DNA of 64,000 bases. Origin: Rubricoccus sp038746605. GTDB lineage: Bacteria; Bacteroidota; Rhodothermia; Rhodothermales; Rubricoccaceae. Both the position numbers and the translations under genes were made by a program. The notes under the pieces were generated by a model. The model worked only from the letters and a program-made list of their open reading frames with translations. It was not told the DNA's origin and ran no database searches. The DNA lies in NCBI GenBank assembly GCA_038746605.1, contig JBCDKM010000025.1, positions 1 through 64,000 on the forward strand, written 5' to 3'. Positions 1-7,818 of this stretch are shown here, piece after piece (the stretch's first letter is position 1; every line of letters begins with the position of its first letter).

Positions 1-1
1 G

Positions 2-184
2 CCCGTGCGGGTCGCGATCTACGACGCGCTCGGCCGCGAGGTGGCCGTGGTGCAAGACGGCGCGATGGCAGCGGGCGCGCACGACGTGGCGCTGCCCCTC
101 GCGCGGCTCTCGCAGGGCACGTACCTGGTGCGCATCGAGGCAGGCACACTCGCCGAGACACGGCGACTCACTGTCGTCCGCTAG
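2..184 (+). CDS. C-terminal end of a T9SS-sorted protein (5' truncated by window edge)
   Basis: Only the last 60 residues are in the window, so the function of the mature protein cannot be told. What is visible is a type A C-terminal sorting domain of the Bacteroidota type IX secretion system: a YDALGREVA strand, then a GTYLVRI strand and a final basic ETRRLTVVR tail. Such domains direct export across the outer membrane and are then removed. The tail is closely similar to that of the next gene downstream, which suggests a tandem duplication. Confidence 0.85.
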   Translation, partial: PVRVAIYDALGREVAVVQDGAMAAGAHDVALPLARLSQGTYLVRIEAGTLAETRRLTVVR

Positions 185-217
185 CGCCTCGGTTCGACCC
201 GCTGGCTCTGCCAGCCG

Positions 218-249
218 ACCGGCCGTCTCCGAAAGGGGGCGGCCGGTTT
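218..249 (+). terminator. Rho-independent terminator
   Basis: A 13-bp hairpin (arms ACCGGCCGTCTCC and GGGGGCGGCCGGT, GAAA loop, two G-T pairs) starts 33 bases after the stop of the first gene and is followed by T residues. The same outer arms recur in the terminator after the next gene. Confidence 0.75.
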
Positions 250-379
250 GCCGTTTGGCAGGTATGATACAGGCGCCGGATCGGGAACTCGTGCGCGACA
301 CGACCTCCCCACCATCGCGCTCTCTTGGGGGGTGGCAGTGGCTTGGAATCCGGCGCGGCCACCTCCAGCCTCCCGATTC

Positions 380-1213
380 GTGCGCCTCCTTTCCCTCGCG
401 CTGCTCCTCGCCGCCGCCCCTCTCGCCGCCCAGCCCACGCCCGAGCCTCTTCCCGAGACCTTCCTGCGCTTCACGCTCTCCGGCACGACCGACACTGGAC
501 AACCCACTACGGACTGGGCTTTTCTCCGCTTCCTCCCGGACGCCCTCCCTGGCTGGGATCCGCACGACGCCAGCAAGTTCTCCTCGGCCCCAGCGCAGAT
601 CGCGCTCGTGGGGCGCCGGGATCGCGAGCGCGTCCGCCTCGGCATGAACTCCGGGCCAGACGGCAGTCTCGCGCCCCTCCCGCGCTCCTTCAATGTCAAG
701 ATGGATCTCCTCGCGCCAGAGGGCGGCGACCTAACGCTCTCCTGGGAGGGCACCCTCACGCCCGGCTGGAAGATCACGCTCGTGGACCGTGACACCGGCA
801 CGCGCGTCAAGATGTGGCGCGAGACGAGCTATTCGTTCACGGCCAAGCGCGAAGGCTGGGGCACCCGCTTTCTCCTCCGCGTCCGCCCCGACCGGTCCGT
901 GACGAACGCTACGGTATCGGCACCCGTGGCAGAGGCCGCGCTGACGACCGCGCGGGATGAGATCGGCCAACCGTATCCCAACCCTTCCACTGGCCCGGCC
1001 CGCCTCGGGCTCACGCTCGCCGAGGCGGGCGAGGTGCGCGTGGCGGTGCTCGACGCGCTCGGCCGCGAGGTCGCCGTGGCGCACGAGGGCACGCTGACCG
1101 CAGGCACGCACGACCTCGCGCTGCCCACCTCGGATCTACCGCACGGGACGTATCTCGTCCGCATCACGGGCGACGACCTCGCCGAGACCCGCCGCCTGAC
1201 CCTCTCTCGATAA
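380..1213 (+). CDS. Exported protein with T9SS C-terminal sorting domain
   Basis: The GTG start at 380 is chosen because it opens a compact signal peptide (MRLLSLALLLAAAPLAAQ, cleavage near AAQ-P). An earlier ATG at 248 would overlap the upstream terminator and put about 40 atypical residues in front. The central ~180 residues match no family I recognise. The last ~80 residues form a T9SS type A sorting domain (PYPNPSTGPARL linker, VAVLDALGREVAV, HGTYLVRI, ETRRLTLSR). Paralogous to the truncated gene before it at least in this domain. Predicted location is the cell surface or outside the cell. Confidence 0.75.
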   Translation: MRLLSLALLLAAAPLAAQPTPEPLPETFLRFTLSGTTDTGQPTTDWAFLRFLPDALPGWDPHDASKFSSAPAQIALVGRRDRERVRLGMNSGPDGSLAPLPRSFNVKMDLLAPEGGDLTLSWEGTLTPGWKITLVDRDTGTRVKMWRETSYSFTAKREGWGTRFLLRVRPDRSVTNATVSAPVAEAALTTARDEIGQPYPNPSTGPARLGLTLAEAGEVRVAVLDALGREVAVAHEGTLTAGTHDLALPTSDLPHGTYLVRITGDDLAETRRLTLSR

Positions 1214-1247
1214 CAGGCACTCGCTGACGCTCACGGGCACCGTCAGC

Positions 1248-1281
1248 ACCGGCCGTCTCCCGCGATGAGAGCGGCCGGTTT
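1248..1281 (+). terminator. Rho-independent terminator, possibly bidirectional
   Basis: Outer arms ACCGGCCG/CGGCCGGT with an inner TCTC/GAGA extension, then TT-TCC on the plus strand. It lies between two convergent genes, so it could serve both the T9SS gene and tyrS. Confidence 0.65.
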
Positions 1282-1301
1282 CCGTTTCTGGCTCCCTCGC
1301 G

Positions 1302-2570
1302 CTACCGCCCGAGGCGGACGAGGTGAACCCGCTTCTTGCCCATCCGCACCACCACGACCTCGCCGTGGAGCGCGTCCGCCAGCGTCACGCGGTGATCTGC
1401 TCCCACCTTCTCTGTGCCCAGGCGGACGCCACCGCCCTGCACGAGACGCCGAGCCTCGCCCTTGCTCTTGGTCGCGCCCGCCTCGGCAAGAAAGTCGGCG
1501 ATCTCGACGCCCTCGCCTTCCAGGTCGCTAGCGGGGCGCGAGGATTCCGGCACGCCTTCGAACACGTCGCCGATGTCGCGCACGCTGAGCGCGGAGAGGT
1601 CGCCACCGAAGAGAGCCGCCGTGGCGCGCTCGGCTGCCGCCAGTCCCTCGGTGCCGTGGACCATCTCCGTGACTTCCTTCGCGAGGGTTTTCTGTGCGAT
1701 GCGCCGGTGCGGTGCCTCGGCGTGCTCCGCCTCCAGCGCCTCAATGGCCTCGCGCGAGAGCCAGGTGAACGCCTTCAGATACGGCCCCACGTCACGGTCG
1801 TCGGTGCGCATCCAGAACTGGTAGAATCGGTACGGGCTGGTGCGCTCGGGATCCAGCCAGACCGTCCCCGCCTCGGTCTTGCCGAACTTGGTCCCCGCCG
1901 CGTTCTTGATAAGTGGGTAGACGAGCCCGTGCGCCTTCGCGCCTCGCGTCTTGCGGATGAGGTCGGTCCCGGCGGTGATGTTGCCCCACTGGTCCGAGCC
2001 ACCGACCTGGAGCGTGACGCCCTCGCGGTCGTGGAGCACGAGGAAGTCGTACGCCTGAAGGAGTTGGTAGCTGAACTCGGTGAAGCTGAGCCCTACCTCG
2101 CTGTCCAGGCGACTCTTGACGCTCTCCTTCGCGGTCATGTTCGCGATGGTGAAGTGCTTGCCCACGTCGCGCAGGAAGTCCGTGAGCGGGATGGTGGTGA
2201 GCCAGTCGGCGTTGTTCATCACCTTCGCGGCATGCTCGCCCTCGAAGCTGAGGAAGGCCTCCATCTGGGCGCGGATGCCGCGCACGTTGGCCTCCACCTG
2301 CGCCAGCGTCTGGAGCGTCCGCTCGGCGCGCTTGCCGCTCGGGTCGCCGATGAGGCCGGTACCGCCGCCGACGAGCGCGATGGGCGTGTGCCCAGCTCGC
2401 TGGAGCCGCGCGAGTCCCATCAGCGGGAGCAGTGAGCCCACGTGGAGGCTGTCGGCGGTCGGGTCGAAGCCGCAGTAGGCGGTGACGGAGCCAGAGGCGA
2501 GAGCGTCGGGGAGGTCAGGCGTGTGGTCGAACACGACGCCGCGCCAGCGGAGGTCGTCGAGGAGGTCCAT
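1302..2570 (-). CDS. tyrS: Tyrosine--tRNA ligase
   Basis: Class I aminoacyl-tRNA synthetase that charges tRNA-Tyr; cytosolic and essential. The 422-residue length is normal for the bacterial TyrS. Visible are the HVGS form of the HIGH motif at residues 43-46, the tyrosine-pocket region YQLLQAYDFL followed by QVGGSDQWGN (about 168-197), the KFGKT form of KMSKS at 228-232, and a C-terminal S4 RNA-binding domain from about residue 355 (ARRLVQGGGVRL). It is in the same orientation as hisC, separated by a 146-bp gap with repeats, so it may have its own promoter. Confidence 0.97.
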   Translation of the reverse strand: MDLLDDLRWRGVVFDHTPDLPDALASGSVTAYCGFDPTADSLHVGSLLPLMGLARLQRAGHTPIALVGGGTGLIGDPSGKRAERTLQTLAQVEANVRGIRAQMEAFLSFEGEHAAKVMNNADWLTTIPLTDFLRDVGKHFTIANMTAKESVKSRLDSEVGLSFTEFSYQLLQAYDFLVLHDREGVTLQVGGSDQWGNITAGTDLIRKTRGAKAHGLVYPLIKNAAGTKFGKTEAGTVWLDPERTSPYRFYQFWMRTDDRDVGPYLKAFTWLSREAIEALEAEHAEAPHRRIAQKTLAKEVTEMVHGTEGLAAAERATAALFGGDLSALSVRDIGDVFEGVPESSRPASDLEGEGVEIADFLAEAGATKSKGEARRLVQGGGVRLGTEKVGADHRVTLADALHGEVVVVRMGKKRVHLVRLGR

Positions 2571-2598
2571 CGGAAGGATTCGGGTGAGATCGGAGTCG

Positions 2599-2735
2599 GG
2601 TACTGCGTACTACATACGGGGTGCTCGGCGGGCCGGTCCGCCTCGGGAGGATCGCGAGGGTCGTCACGAAGCGCCCGAGGCGGGCGGGGTCAGGCCGCGC
2701 ACATGCCGAAGCTCCCTTACGCAGTACGCAGTACC
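2599..2735. repeat. 12-bp inverted repeat bracketing the hisC-tyrS gap
   Basis: GGTACTGCGTAC at 2599-2610 is matched perfectly in inverse by GTACGCAGTACC at 2724-2735, inside the last codons of hisC. The 113 bases between contain a long-loop palindrome of the window-wide family. It could be a miniature mobile element or an mRNA structure. Confidence 0.5.
2638..2683. repeat. Dispersed palindrome, long-loop copy (tyrS/hisC gap)
   Basis: Arms CCGCCTCGGG/CCCGAGGCGG with a 26-base loop, the longest loop seen in the window. Confidence 0.6.
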
Positions 2736-3814
2736 TCGCGAAGCGAGCCTAAGAAGGCCTCGTTCTCCTCGGGCGTGCCGACGGAGACGCGTAGCCAGCC
2801 CGGCTTTCCATCGCGAGGCTTGAGATCCGAGTAGCTAGTCACGTCGCGGACGTTGACCCCCTCGGCCCGGAGCGCGAGGCGGAGGTCGGCGTGAGGAACG
2901 GGCGTGCGAAACAGGAGGAAGTTGGCCGCGCCGGGGAGCACCTCGCAGCCCTCCATCGCGCTGATGGCAGACGCCAGACGGTCGTGCTCGGCGCGCATCT
3001 CGGCCACGCGGGCCTGCACGAGATCGTCCCGCTCCAGCACGGCCAGGGCCACGGCCTCCGCGAGGCGGTCCACCACGAACGGTAGCCGGGCTTTTTCGAT
3101 CTCTTGGATCAGGTCCGGGTGCCCCACGAGCGTGCCGACGCGGAGCCCGGCGAGGCCCATCGCCTTGGAAAACGTGCGCATGACGAGCACGTTGGAGTGC
3201 TCCGCGAGGACATCCAGGGCGGTCGGGCCGGAGAGGAACTCGTGATAGGCCTCGTCGATGACGAGGAGGCCGGGGACGCCCGCGGCCAGCTGGCGGAGGC
3301 CTTCGTGCGAGACGGTCTGGCCCGTCGGGTTGTTGGGCGTTGTGACGACGGTGAGAGCGGCGTTCGCCTCCTGTGCAGCGGCGAGGATCTTCGCGGGATC
3401 GTGCGTCAGGTCCGCCTCGGGGCCGACCCCGTGGATCTCCGCCTCGAACATCCGCATCACAGCAGCATAGAGCGAGAACATCGGCGTGGGCAACACGACG
3501 GGCGTGCCGGGGTCCACGAAACAGAGACCGAGCGTGTGCGTGATCTCGTTGGAGCCGTGCCCCACGATGACGCCTTCGCGCGGCACGCCCCATTTTTCCG
3601 CGATGGAGGCGATGAGGCGGTGCGGGCGGTCGTCCGGGTAGCGGTTCCACGGCGACTGGCGGACGGCTTCCAACGCCGCCTCGCGGATATCGTCCGGCAC
3701 GCCGTACGGGCTCTCGTTCTGGTCCAGCTTGGCGGCGATGCCAGTCTGCGTGGGGACGCTGTAGACGCTCTCGCGGCGAATGGCGTCGCGAACGAGATGG
3801 ACGGGCGCAGTCAT
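2717..3814 (-). CDS. hisC: Histidinol-phosphate aminotransferase
   Basis: PLP-dependent fold type I aminotransferase converting imidazole acetol phosphate to histidinol phosphate in histidine synthesis. The 365 residues show GHGSNE (85-90), TPNNPTG (159-165), the PLP-ring aspartate in IDEAYHEF (187), the Schiff-base lysine K217 in RTFSKAMGLAG and the phosphate-binding arginine in LRVG. It stands alone, not in a his operon; other HisC-like enzymes can also act on aromatic amino acids, so substrate range is inferred. The final codons overlap one arm of a 12-bp inverted repeat. Confidence 0.92.
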   Translation of the reverse strand: MTAPVHLVRDAIRRESVYSVPTQTGIAAKLDQNESPYGVPDDIREAALEAVRQSPWNRYPDDRPHRLIASIAEKWGVPREGVIVGHGSNEITHTLGLCFVDPGTPVVLPTPMFSLYAAVMRMFEAEIHGVGPEADLTHDPAKILAAAQEANAALTVVTTPNNPTGQTVSHEGLRQLAAGVPGLLVIDEAYHEFLSGPTALDVLAEHSNVLVMRTFSKAMGLAGLRVGTLVGHPDLIQEIEKARLPFVVDRLAEAVALAVLERDDLVQARVAEMRAEHDRLASAISAMEGCEVLPGAANFLLFRTPVPHADLRLALRAEGVNVRDVTSYSDLKPRDGKPGWLRVSVGTPEENEAFLGSLREVLRTA

Positions 3815-3922
3815 CGGGTGTGCGGTGGATCAGGAGACAAAGATGACAGGAGGGCCCCAGCGCTGGGCCGAAGATGTGGTGCGTTGTTGGGGCAGGCGCC
3901 AGATTGGCTCATCCGACCCTGC

Positions 3923-3957
3923 CCTCTCGGTGGCTCCACGGGCGCACCGAGGCGGGG
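3923..3957. repeat. Dispersed palindrome, long-loop copy (upstream of exported protein)
   Basis: Stem CTCGGTG/CACCGAG with an imperfect outer end and a loop containing CTCCACGGG; lies between the divergent hisC and the small exported protein gene. Confidence 0.6.
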
Positions 3958-4024
3958 AGGGTTGCACCGTTTGATCCCAGACAGCCTCTCTCCTATTCTT
4001 TCCGTCCCGTCTCCCCTCGATTCC

Positions 4025-4411
4025 ATGCGCCTTCTCGTTCTGGCCCCTCTCGTCGCCCTCATCGGGTTTGTACCCGTCTCCGACGGCGAGCGGGAGATCC
4101 GAATCTCGACCCCCACACACGGTGTCGTCATCGACGTGTTGGATCACGGCGAGGAGCACCGGTTCACTCTCGCCGGGCCTCGGGTCACGATTGTCCTCTC
4201 GGAAGGCACCACGCTCCGGGTCAACGACCTCGACAGCGCGGGCGTCTCGGCACAGATGGACTTCGAGCGCGACTGGGTCACATGGGAGGGGAGTTACGAG
4301 GTCACCCTGGTCGAAGACGACGAGGTGACAACCCGTATCCGTGTCCAGGACGCCACGATGATCCTCGGTCGCTTCGAGGGGAATGAGGGCTGGACGACCG
4401 AGGGCGACTGA
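4025..4411 (+). CDS. Small exported protein of unknown function
   Basis: 128 residues beginning with a signal peptide (MRLLVLAPLVALIGFVPVS). The start at 4025 is chosen for this; the frame is open further upstream but without a sensible N-terminus. The mature part is rich in beta-prone, acidic sequence (for example VVIDVLDHGEEHRF and YEVTLVEDDEVTTRI) and has no cysteine, no lipobox and no motif I recognise. It is followed directly by a palindrome and converges on the TonB receptor gene. Confidence 0.65.
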   Translation: MRLLVLAPLVALIGFVPVSDGEREIRISTPTHGVVIDVLDHGEEHRFTLAGPRVTIVLSEGTTLRVNDLDSAGVSAQMDFERDWVTWEGSYEVTLVEDDEVTTRIRVQDATMILGRFEGNEGWTTEGD

Positions 4412-4422
4412 CCGCACGTCCT

Positions 4423-4457
4423 CCGCCTCGGTAGCTCCACGGGCGCACCGAGGCGGG
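4423..4457. repeat. Dispersed palindrome, long-loop copy (between convergent genes)
   Basis: 10-bp stem CCGCCTCGGT/ACCGAGGCGG, 14-base loop with TCCACGGG. Sits 12 bases past the exported-protein stop. Confidence 0.75.
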
Positions 4458-4478
4458 CAGGGCTGCGCGTGCCCGTCT

Positions 4479-6509
4479 CTACAGGTCTGCACTCAAACCA
4501 ACCACCAGCGCGCGGCCGGGCGAGGGCTCGAAGAACCTCCCGCCGAAGGCGTTGATCGCAACCGATCCGACCGTCTCTGCGCCGAGCACGTTCGTGATCC
4601 GCAGGAACGGGAGCAGCCTGGCCTGGCCTACCGCGAGGCCGTCGTGGCCGAGCGTGAGATCCACCGTCGCGGCGGCATCGGACTGGGAGGTGTTGGCGTC
4701 ATTCGCGAAGAGAGCGGAGTGGGCGGTGACCTCCGGCGCGATGAAGAGGCCACCTCGCGCGAGGCGAATGCGGGCTGCGAGGCGGTGCTCCGGCACGCCT
4801 GGTAGCGCGTTCCCCTCGAACTCGCCCTCTGCCACGCGAAGGCGGCTCCACGAGTAGCTGGCGGAGGCCGCGAGCGATGCCAAGGGTCGCCACTCCGCGA
4901 ATGCCTCGGCGCCCTGGTGCGAGGTTCGCAGGCGGTTGGCGAAGAACGTCTGGCCGGTCTCGCCCTCGAACGGCGCGAGGCCGTCGCGCACCGTCACCGT
5001 GTACAGCGCGAAGTCGAAGAGCACGTTCTGCATCAGGCCTCGCGCGCCGATCTCGACGCCCCGCGTCCGTTGCGGCTCCAGGTCCGGGTTGAAGCCTCCG
5101 CTACCCTCCGGGCGGTTGACGAGTTCGGTCGTCGTGGGGGTCTCAAAGCCCGTGGCGAAGGAGGCGAAGACAAGTGCGGGGCCCGCGCGATAGGTGAGCC
5201 CCGCCTGCTGCGTGATCGCGCGGAGTGTTCGGCTTCCCGACTGATCGCCGTCTGCCAGTAAACGGTCATCGGCGGAGAAGCGAACGGCGTCGGCGCGGAG
5301 AGCAGTGGCGAGGGCGAACCCAGCGCCGAGGTCGTAGCGAAGGCGCGAGAAGGCCGCGCCATTCGCGACCGTCTCCAGTTGATCGATGGTGAGATCGTCG
5401 GTCGGCTGGCCGGCGTCGTTGCGCGAGCGGAGGCGGTCGTCACGCTGGACCGCACCATCGGCGCCGAGCGTGAACGTGAGTGGGCCACTCTCTCGCTCGA
5501 ACGCGATGCGCGTCCCCCCCGCCAGCCGGTCCAACGCGATGTAGCCGAAGGGTAGCGAGTTGTCGAGGTCGCGCGAGAGGCCGTAGAGCGTCGCGCGGAG
5601 GGTGCCGCCCGCAGCTCGCGAGGTCAGCGTGGCGGCGCCCTGCACCTGCGTGACAGCCTTGCCCGCCCGTGAGTCCACGAAGCGGGTGTCTGGCTGGCGA
5701 CGGTCCTCAACGAGTTGATCCGCCGTGAGCGCGCCCGGGTGCTCCAGCCTCGGCGCGTCCTCCAGCACCCCGACGAAACGGAGTGTGGTGTTCGGGCTCA
5801 GGACGAGATCGGCCCAGCCTCGCGCCCGCGTGACCTCGCTCGTGCTATAGGTCCGGTAGCCCTCGCGCCGGTCGTAGCTCACGGCCGCGCCCGCGCGGTG
5901 CCGCCCGACGGGTCCGCCCGCCTCGGCGCCGAGGCGGACCGTGCCGTAGCCGCCGCCCGCCAGACGCGCCCTCGCGACGGTCTCTTCCGGGATGGTGCTC
6001 AGGAAGAGAACCCCTCCAGATCCGTTGCCCCACAACGCCCCCGCCGGACCCCGCACGATCTCGGCGCGGCGGATCAACGCCGGGTCCACGATGTCGAGCG
6101 TGGCCTGTCCGTCCGCGAGCGTCAGCGGGATGCCATCCAGCACGACCTGCACGCCGCGCACGCCGAAGGGCGAGCGGTAGCCCTGGCCTCGGACGATGAG
6201 GCGCTCGCCGAGCGAGGGGTTCTCGCGGTCGGCGACGAAGAGTCCGGGGAGCGAGCGGAGGGTCGCCTCCAGGTCCGCCTCGGCGTCGCGCTGGACAGGG
6301 CTACGCTCCGTGACCGACACGCTGAAGGGCGCCCGCGCCACGCCACCGGGGCTACGAGTCGCCTCCACTCGGACGGACGGGAGGGCGAGAGTGTCGGCCT
6401 CCTGAGCGAGGACCGGAAGCGCCGAGAGGGCGGTGAGAAAAAGCACGACGCAGACGGACAGTGCTTGCCGTGAGGACGGCCGCCAGCGCACGGAGAAAGG
6501 AACTCGCAT
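4479..6509 (-). CDS. TonB-dependent outer-membrane receptor
   Basis: Outer-membrane active transporter. The start at 6509 (MRVPFSVRWRPSSRQAL) gives a signal peptide ending ALPVLAQ; the open frame reaches back to 6737 but that part overlaps the divergent dehydrogenase gene. The mature N-terminus (DTLALPSVRVEATRSP) is a plausible TonB-box region, followed by a plug domain (VSVTERSPVQRDAEADLEATLRSLPGLFV, LIVRGQGYRSPFGVRGV, LDGIPLTLADGQ, IVRGPAGALWGNGSGGVL in order) and a beta-barrel ending in an aromatic-poor terminal strand (LVVGLSADL). 676 residues is normal for a receptor without a carboxypeptidase-like N-domain. The substrate is unknown; the divergent sugar dehydrogenase does not settle it. 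Residues ~191-197 (RLGAEAG) coincide with an in-gene palindrome. Confidence 0.9.
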   Translation of the reverse strand: MRVPFSVRWRPSSRQALSVCVVLFLTALSALPVLAQEADTLALPSVRVEATRSPGGVARAPFSVSVTERSPVQRDAEADLEATLRSLPGLFVADRENPSLGERLIVRGQGYRSPFGVRGVQVVLDGIPLTLADGQATLDIVDPALIRRAEIVRGPAGALWGNGSGGVLFLSTIPEETVARARLAGGGYGTVRLGAEAGGPVGRHRAGAAVSYDRREGYRTYSTSEVTRARGWADLVLSPNTTLRFVGVLEDAPRLEHPGALTADQLVEDRRQPDTRFVDSRAGKAVTQVQGAATLTSRAAGGTLRATLYGLSRDLDNSLPFGYIALDRLAGGTRIAFERESGPLTFTLGADGAVQRDDRLRSRNDAGQPTDDLTIDQLETVANGAAFSRLRYDLGAGFALATALRADAVRFSADDRLLADGDQSGSRTLRAITQQAGLTYRAGPALVFASFATGFETPTTTELVNRPEGSGGFNPDLEPQRTRGVEIGARGLMQNVLFDFALYTVTVRDGLAPFEGETGQTFFANRLRTSHQGAEAFAEWRPLASLAASASYSWSRLRVAEGEFEGNALPGVPEHRLAARIRLARGGLFIAPEVTAHSALFANDANTSQSDAAATVDLTLGHDGLAVGQARLLPFLRITNVLGAETVGSVAINAFGGRFFEPSPGRALVVGLSADL
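5917..5938. repeat. Dispersed palindrome inside the TonB receptor gene
   Basis: Arms CCGCCTCGG/CCGAGGCGG with loop CG, read in frame on the minus strand as RLGAEAG in a barrel strand region. Because RLGAEAGG-like strings are also natural in barrels, this copy is less certain to be an insertion than the one in murE. Confidence 0.6.
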
Positions 6510-6597
6510 CGGCCGAAGACCCACGCCAGCCCGCGGCGTTCCGCGGAACCCCCGGCGACCGGAATCGGTCGGTCTGCCTGCACCGCGTCTCTCTGCC

Positions 6598-7770
6598 ATG
6601 CCCCGCCTTCCTGCCTTCCTCGTCCTCGCCGCGATAGCGACCGCCGCCTGCGCGCAACCCACCGCGCCGCCTACCCAGACCGCAAGCGCTGCCCTCCCCG
6701 GCTCCGAGGCTGCCCAGATCGCTACCGAGGCGGGCATGGTCGGCGTGTATCAGGTGACGGATGGGCTGGAGCACCCGTGGGGCCTCGCCTTCTTGCCGGA
6801 CGGCCGCCTCCTCGTCACCGAGCGCACCGGAGACCTCCGCATCGTGAACACGGACGGCTCCCTCTCTGAGCCCATCACGGGCGTGCCCGAGGTGGTCGCC
6901 CAACGCCAGGGTGGTCTCCTCGATGTCGCCCTCGCACCCGACTTCGCGGAGAGCAACCACGTCTATCTCGCGTACTCGCGCCCTGGGTCTGGCACGGCCT
7001 CCACGACGGCCCTCGGGCGTGGCGTCTGGACCGGAGACGCCATCCAAGACTTCGAGGTGCTCTTCGTGCAGGAGCCAGAATACCCGAACGGCTTCCACTT
7101 CGGTAGCCGCATCGCGTTCACGCCAGACGGCCAGCACCTTTTCCTCTCCACCGGCGAGCGCAACCTGAAGGACCCGTCGCAAGACCTCGGGAGCCACCTC
7201 GGCAAGCTCCTCCGCCTCAATCTGGACGGCTCCGTGCCGGACGACAACCCGTTCGTGGGGCAAGACGGCGCGATGCCGGAGATCTGGAGCTACGGCCACC
7301 GCAACATCCAGAGCCTCGCGTTCCATCCCGAGACGGGCGACCTCTGGAAGGCGGAGTTCGGCCCGCGCGACGGTGACGAGCTAAACCTCGTCCAGGCAGG
7401 TGCCAACTACGGTTGGCCCATCGTGAGTTGGGGCGACAACTACGACGGCTCGCCCATCCCCGACCCGCCCACGCGGCCAGAGTTCACCGATGCCGTCCGC
7501 CAATGGTCGCCGGTGATCTCTCCCTCGGGCATGAACTTCTACACGAGCGAGGTCTTCTCCGAGTGGACGGGAAGTCTGTTCATCAGCAGCCTCTCGAAGC
7601 GGGGCCTCGTGCGCCTTGAGATCGAAGGCGGGCAGGTGACACACGAAGAGACCATCTCGCTCGGCGCCCGCATCCGCGACGTGCAGCCCGGGCCCGACGG
7701 CCATCTCTACGTCGCGACGGACCAGCGCAACGGGGCCGTCTGGCGCCTCTCCCCGATGGGCCAGGAGTGA
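6598..7770 (+). CDS. PQQ-dependent aldose sugar dehydrogenase family lipoprotein
   Basis: Six-bladed beta-propeller of the soluble glucose dehydrogenase/YliI (aldose sugar dehydrogenase) family, which oxidises sugars with PQQ in the periplasm. The start at 6598 gives a short signal peptide with a lipobox-like ATAAC (Cys 18), so it may be a lipoprotein. Diagnostic stretches are LEHPWGLAFLPDGRLLVTER, GGLLDVALAPDF, FTPDGQHLFLSTGER, GHRNIQSLAFHP, LWKAEFGPRDGDELN and GANYGWP. 390 residues fits the family. It is divergent from the TonB receptor gene with 88 bases between them, so the two may share regulation. PQQ use is inferred; no pqq gene lies here. Confidence 0.9.
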   Translation: MPRLPAFLVLAAIATAACAQPTAPPTQTASAALPGSEAAQIATEAGMVGVYQVTDGLEHPWGLAFLPDGRLLVTERTGDLRIVNTDGSLSEPITGVPEVVAQRQGGLLDVALAPDFAESNHVYLAYSRPGSGTASTTALGRGVWTGDAIQDFEVLFVQEPEYPNGFHFGSRIAFTPDGQHLFLSTGERNLKDPSQDLGSHLGKLLRLNLDGSVPDDNPFVGQDGAMPEIWSYGHRNIQSLAFHPETGDLWKAEFGPRDGDELNLVQAGANYGWPIVSWGDNYDGSPIPDPPTRPEFTDAVRQWSPVISPSGMNFYTSEVFSEWTGSLFISSLSKRGLVRLEIEGGQVTHEETISLGARIRDVQPGPDGHLYVATDQRNGAVWRLSPMGQE

Positions 7771-7780
7771 CACCAGGTCT

Positions 7781-7818
7781 CCCCGCCTCGGTACGTCCAC
7801 GGAGACACCGAGGCGGGG
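7781..7818. repeat. Dispersed palindrome, long-loop copy (between convergent genes)
   Basis: 12-bp stem CCCCGCCTCGGT/ACCGAGGCGGGG; 14-base loop with its own TCC-AC-GGA mini-stem. It begins 11 bases after the dehydrogenase stop and abuts the stop of the DUF3179 gene, so it could act as a shared terminator. Confidence 0.8.

Noticed and set aside
248..379. ATG at 248 as start of the second T9SS gene
   Set aside because: It overlaps the terminator of the previous gene and puts about 44 residues before the signal peptide.
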